NCBI GenBank assembly: GCA_903895475.1
Contig: CAITUF010000216.1
Coordinates: 1 to 17,091, forward strand
Source: an uncultured Opitutia bacterium
GTDB lineage: Bacteria > Verrucomicrobiota > Verrucomicrobiia > Opitutales > UBA953
Direction: 5' to 3'
Length of the DNA: 17,091 nucleotides
The translations under genes were made by a program, and so were the position numbers. Of this stretch, positions 12,573 to 17,091 are shown piece after piece (position 1 is the stretch's first letter; every line of letters begins with the position of its first letter). Below the pieces are notes generated by a model. It did not search any database. It was not told the origin of the DNA and saw nothing but the letters and a program-made list of their open reading frames with translations.

Positions 12573-14970
12573 GGATTTCTTCGGCCGCATCAAGGACGCC
12601 ATGAACCGTCTGCTCGCCAGCGCGCGCTGGGAGACCAAGGCCTCGGGCTTGGTCGCCTTGGCCAGCGATTGGCGGTCGGAGACGCCCCCGCCGTTGCTCT
12701 TAAACGAGCCGGCGGTGTTGGTGACTTTGGAGCGGGCCGAGGCCCAAGCCTGGGCGACTCGTTCCGGCTGCTGGATTGAGGACGGTCAGGTGCACTTTTT
12801 TCTGTGGAAGCCCCTCTGTCCCGATGCGACCGACGATAGTCTGCGGGTGCTGGGGCCATTCAACGACTGGGGGAGCGTCGCCGACATGGGCCCGTGGACT
12901 TTGCATGCGGTCTGCTTACTCGGCGCTGAAGGGTTCGAGGTAAGCGCGCCGGTCGCTGCTGTGTTGGGGGCCGCCCCCTCGGTCGCATTTAAGTTCATCC
13001 GCACGGATGGACGCTGGTTGGAGCCGCCGCATGACGCTGACAATGTGCAGCGCGATGCCCACGGTAACCGTAACCTGACCGTCGACCTTGCCCGGACGAA
13101 CCTCCACGTCTTCCGCTTCACCGCGACGGGCGCGGTCCCCGAGCAACACCCCGTCCGGGTACTCTTTGAGCATGATAATCTCGTGGAGTTCTGCGAAGTC
13201 TTAGCTTCCGATCCGCTCGATGTCCTCGAACCGCCGGGTCCGTTCGGTGCGATCGTCTCCCCTCAGGGCACGACTTTCCGCGTCTTCGCCCCGCGCGCCC
13301 GGGCGGTCAGCGTGGGCTACTCGCGCCAGGTCTCAACCGACCTCGCCGTGGCACCGCTGCCAGGTTATTTGGAATTAAAACCTGCCGGCCAAGGGGCGTG
13401 GGAAGGTATCGTCACCGAAGACCTCACGGACGCGATTTACCTTTTGGATATTGATGGCCGCCGTACGTTCGATCCATGGGCCAAGCGACTTAACTTCGAT
13501 GCGGGCGTGGTTTGCGGCCCCGCCGAATTGGCTGATTTTAAGGACGGATTCGTCACGCCCGCCGCGGAGGACCTCGTCATCGTGGAAGCCCACGTGCGCG
13601 ACCTACTGGGGCTAACGGAGACCGTCGGCCTCCCGGGTTTTCGTGACTTAGCCCAATGGATTCGGCGCGATGGTGCTTACCTGCGGTCCTTGGGAGTGAA
13701 CGCTTTGGAGCTCTTACCTTGCACGGATTACGAGCGCGAGGGCCCCGAGGAATACCACTGGGGCTACATGCCCATTTCGGCGTTCGCGCCCGCGATGCCG
13801 TATGCGTGGGACGATGCCAAGTCCGTCAACGTCACCGAGGCTTTCCGTGATTTAGTGCGGGCCTGCCATGAGGCGGGCCTCGCGGTCATCATGGATCTCG
13901 TGCTGAATCATTTCGGTGCACCGAACGCACTGCAGGCCATTGACCCTAGTTATTATTACCGCGTCGATGCGGAGGGCAAACTCTCGAACTGGAGCGGTTG
14001 CGGTAATGACGTCCGGGCCGAGGCTCCGATGTTCCGTCGGCTCGTCCTCGCCTCGCTGCAGCATTGGACCCAGACGCTCGGCGTCGATGGCGTCCGCCTC
14101 GATTTGGCAGAGTTGCTGGGCACGCCTTTGCTCCGCGAGATCGAGGAAGACTTCCGGGCGCAGCGGCCCGAGAAGATCCTCATCGCGGAGCCGTGGAGCT
14201 TTCGTGGGTACATCGCTCGAGACCTGGACCATACCACGTGGACAAGTTGGGATGATGCCTTCCGCGAGTTTTTGCCGTCCTATGTCCGCGGCCATGCACA
14301 TGCCTCCGACCTCCTCCACCAAATGGCGGCCTGCGCTTTCCGACCAGCGGCTCGTTTGCGGTATGCGCAGTCGCATGACGACATGGCTTGGTTGGATCGC
14401 ATCACCGAGCAACCTGGCGCTGATGCCTTGGAGCCTACCGCCTCTGATATTCTGCGCACCCGGTTGATGCACGTGATCCTCCTCTGCTCGGCAGGCATCC
14501 CGATGCTCTCTGCGGGCCAGGACTTCTTGATGACCAAGCGCGGCGTGGCCAATACCTGGCGGCGGGGCGACCTGAACCGCTTAGACCCGGCACGCTTGGA
14601 GCTCTTCAGGGACGAACACGAGTTCGTGGCGCAACTGATTCGCTTCCGCCTTTCTCCGCAAGGGGCCGGCTTACGCCCGCGGCAGGCCGTCTCGCCTGGC
14701 TGGATGAAAGCTAGCCTGCAGTCGGGTGGGGAGGCTTTTGTCGCCGTCTTTAACGCCGACGGGCAACTCGGGCCTGAGCGGATCCTCGTCGCCTGTAATC
14801 CACAGGGTTATCCCGTGGAATTGCCCTTGCCCGAGCTCGCCGCTTGGCAGCCCGTCGTCCTTTCGCCCCGTCCGGGCACCCGCCATGCCTCTGCGGAGGC
14901 CCCGCAAATCCAGTCCAGCACGCTTTCACTTCCAGCTTTGGGGTGCGGAGTTTGGGTTGTTAGGGCCTAA
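12571..14970 (+). CDS. GH13 alpha-glucan debranching enzyme (pullulanase/glycogen-debranching type)
   Basis: A 799-residue enzyme from ATG 12571; a TTG 9 bp upstream is an alternative. No signal peptide, so probably cytoplasmic. An N-terminal part (about 65-175) contains VLGPFNDWG and VAFKFIRTDGRW and ends in HGNRNLTVD, which looks like a CBM48-type starch/glycogen-binding sandwich. A second such domain at about 220-300 (FGAIVSPQGTTFRVFAPRA) precedes the TIM barrel. Catalytic GH13 motifs: WGYMPISAF (397-405), DLVLNHF (442-448), GVDGVRLDLAE (504-514) with nucleophile D511, ILIAEPW (536-542) with acid/base E540, and SHDD (601-604) with transition-state D603. The layout fits type I pullulanase or debranching enzymes that hydrolyse alpha-1,6 links. 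The last motif reads HDD where HDN is common. C-terminal beta domain about 710-799. gapA follows 89 bp later. Confidence 0.92.
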   Translation: MDFFGRIKDAMNRLLASARWETKASGLVALASDWRSETPPPLLLNEPAVLVTLERAEAQAWATRSGCWIEDGQVHFFLWKPLCPDATDDSLRVLGPFNDWGSVADMGPWTLHAVCLLGAEGFEVSAPVAAVLGAAPSVAFKFIRTDGRWLEPPHDADNVQRDAHGNRNLTVDLARTNLHVFRFTATGAVPEQHPVRVLFEHDNLVEFCEVLASDPLDVLEPPGPFGAIVSPQGTTFRVFAPRARAVSVGYSRQVSTDLAVAPLPGYLELKPAGQGAWEGIVTEDLTDAIYLLDIDGRRTFDPWAKRLNFDAGVVCGPAELADFKDGFVTPAAEDLVIVEAHVRDLLGLTETVGLPGFRDLAQWIRRDGAYLRSLGVNALELLPCTDYEREGPEEYHWGYMPISAFAPAMPYAWDDAKSVNVTEAFRDLVRACHEAGLAVIMDLVLNHFGAPNALQAIDPSYYYRVDAEGKLSNWSGCGNDVRAEAPMFRRLVLASLQHWTQTLGVDGVRLDLAELLGTPLLREIEEDFRAQRPEKILIAEPWSFRGYIARDLDHTTWTSWDDAFREFLPSYVRGHAHASDLLHQMAACAFRPAARLRYAQSHDDMAWLDRITEQPGADALEPTASDILRTRLMHVILLCSAGIPMLSAGQDFLMTKRGVANTWRRGDLNRLDPARLELFRDEHEFVAQLIRFRLSPQGAGLRPRQAVSPGWMKASLQSGGEAFVAVFNADGQLGPERILVACNPQGYPVELPLPELAAWQPVVLSPRPGTRHASAEAPQIQSSTLSLPALGCGVWVVRA

Positions 14971-14979
14971 ACGCATTCT

Positions 14980-15012
14980 CCGCTTGCCAATGGCGGGTGG
15001 GTCTCCCTTTTT
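14980..15012 (+). terminator. Weak hairpin between the GH13 gene and gapA
   Basis: CCGCTTGCC (14980-14988) pairs with GGCGGGTGG (14992-15000) using several G-T pairs and a 3-nt loop. A T-run comes only 7 bases later (15008-15012). It could be a weak terminator for the debranching gene or a leader structure of gapA; the spacing to the T-run argues against an efficient terminator. Confidence 0.25.
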
Positions 15013-15059
15013 CATCCCTTTCCGCTCCCGCGCGAAACCCAATCTTCTCAATGCACACC

Positions 15060-16106
<1,047 letters not shown>

Positions 16107-16128
16107 GTTTAGTCCGATCCACCTAACG

Positions 16129-16160
16129 ACAGGCGACCTTCGGGTCGCCTGTTTTGTTTT
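16129..16160 (+). terminator. Rho-independent terminator after gapA
   Basis: A perfect 10-bp stem ACAGGCGACC/GGTCGCCTGT with a TTCG (UUCG) tetraloop, then TTTT G TTTT. It separates gapA from pgk, so pgk would need its own promoter or read-through. Confidence 0.95.
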
Positions 16161-16266
16161 AGGCTTCGGAAGGTGGGGTGGGGTAGGGGCAGGTGTCAGT
16201 TTGGGTCCTCCGCTGGTTTAGCCTTCCCACGGCTGGGGGAACTCCTTTCTCTCCTGCTTTCCGACC

Positions 16267-17091
16267 ATGCCTGTACCTTCTCTCCGCGATCTCGGTTCCG
16301 TTTCTGGTCTCCGCGCCCTCGTGCGCGTCGACTTCAATGTCCCTCAGGACAAGAAGACCGGTGCCATCACCAATACCCAGCGTATCGCTGCGGCCCTACC
16401 GACCATCAAGTTCCTCTTGGAAGGCGGTGCCTCTCTGGTGCTGATGTCGCACCTCGGCCGTCCGGACGGTAAGGTCGTGGAGAAGTTCTCCCTGCGTGCG
16501 GTCGCTGGCGAGCTCGAGAAGCTCCTGGGCCGCCCGGTGCAGTTCATCCCGAGCTGTGTGGGCCCTGAAGCCGAAGCCGCTTCGAAGGCCCTCAAGGCCG
16601 GTGAAGTCCTGCTTCTCGAAAACCTCCGTTTCCACATCGAAGAAGAAGGTAAAGTGAAGCTCGAAGACGGCACCAGCATGAAGGCTGATCCCGTCAAGGT
16701 TGCCGAGTTCCGCGCGTCCCTTTCCCGCCTCGGCGACGTCTACGTTAACGATGCTTTCGGCACCGCCCACCGCGCCCACTCCTCGATGGTCGGCGTCAAT
16801 TTACCCCGTAAATCCGCGGGTTTCCTGCTCGAAGCCGAACTCAAGGCTTTCGATATTGTGCTCAACAATCCCCAGCGTCCGTTGCTTGCAATCCTCGGCG
16901 GTGCCAAGATTGCCGACAAGATTCCGCTCATCCGCAACCTCATCGAGAAGGCGGATGAAATCATCATCGGCGGCGGCATGGCCTACACCTTCCGCAAGGT
17001 CTGTGATGGGATGGAAATCGGCAACTCCCTCTACGACGCCGAAGGCGCTAAGATTGTCCAGGAACTCCTCGATAAGGCCAAGGCTCGCGGC
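16267..17091 (+). CDS. pgk: Phosphoglycerate kinase, 3' end cut by the window edge
   Basis: The first 275 residues of a protein normally near 390-400; the frame is open to the last base. It transfers phosphate from 1,3-bisphosphoglycerate to ADP, the step after GAPDH. Signatures are LVRVDFNVP (18-26), SHLGRPDGK (61-69), LLLENLRFH (115-123), VNDAFGTAHRAHSS (160-173) and LGGAKIADK (210-218). The C-terminal nucleotide-binding domain is only partly present. The ATG at 16267 gives the usual short N-terminus. The gene lies 160 bp after gapA, with a terminator and a G-rich tract (16175-16189) in between, so it is probably transcribed separately from gapA. Confidence 0.97.
   Translation, partial: MPVPSLRDLGSVSGLRALVRVDFNVPQDKKTGAITNTQRIAAALPTIKFLLEGGASLVLMSHLGRPDGKVVEKFSLRAVAGELEKLLGRPVQFIPSCVGPEAEAASKALKAGEVLLLENLRFHIEEEGKVKLEDGTSMKADPVKVAEFRASLSRLGDVYVNDAFGTAHRAHSSMVGVNLPRKSAGFLLEAELKAFDIVLNNPQRPLLAILGGAKIADKIPLIRNLIEKADEIIIGGGMAYTFRKVCDGMEIGNSLYDAEGAKIVQELLDKAKARG

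Overview
The window is a GC-rich (roughly 60%) bacterial chromosomal segment that is densely coded on both strands. No insertion sequence, prophage, CRISPR array or transfer gene is visible. My best guess at the source is the Verrucomicrobiota (Opitutae-like). The basis is indirect: Gram-negative outer-membrane barrel proteins, an actinobacterial-type ClpS with a DUF2017-like partner, Cys-poor L36/L31 proteins, and almost no Shine-Dalgarno sequences. No rRNA or phylogenetic marker was checked, so the phylum is an inference.

Layout. (1) 1-5317, minus strand: a compact cluster transcribed as hybrid histidine kinase, clpS, DUF2017-like gene, SulP anion transporter. The first three genes overlap, and a hairpin terminator lies after the last. 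(2) 5467-5817, plus: a small two-helix membrane protein with a potassium-channel-like pore loop. (3) 5863-6491, minus: a GNAT acetyltransferase followed by tRNA-Leu(CAG), which has its own promoter. (4) 6605-6996, plus: zinc-independent-type ribosomal proteins bL36 and bL31B, then a strong terminator. (5) 7051-8849: a gene-poor stretch with a pair of secreted small beta-barrel paralogues, each followed by an almost identical GGGCCCC hairpin terminator. (6) 8981-12572, minus: class I methyltransferase, trpE, and a primary-like sigma-70 factor; trpE and the sigma gene are 5 bp apart. (7) 12571-14970, plus: a large GH13 debranching-type enzyme whose start codon overlaps that of the divergent methyltransferase. 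(8) 15060 to the right edge, plus: gapA and pgk (cut by the edge), separated by a UUCG-loop terminator.

Functionally the right side is central carbon metabolism (alpha-glucan debranching, then lower glycolysis). The middle holds housekeeping genes (tryptophan entry enzyme, sigma factor, ribosomal proteins, tRNA). The left side combines signalling, protein-degradation adaptor and anion transport genes. Most of this is ordinary chromosome. The parts most worth a second look are the channel-like protein with a TGMGP filter, the barrel pair with duplicated terminators and a possibly leaderless promoter, the trpE-sigma pairing, the degenerate receiver in the kinase, and the CATG start-codon overlap. 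I found no convincing new defence or mobile system.
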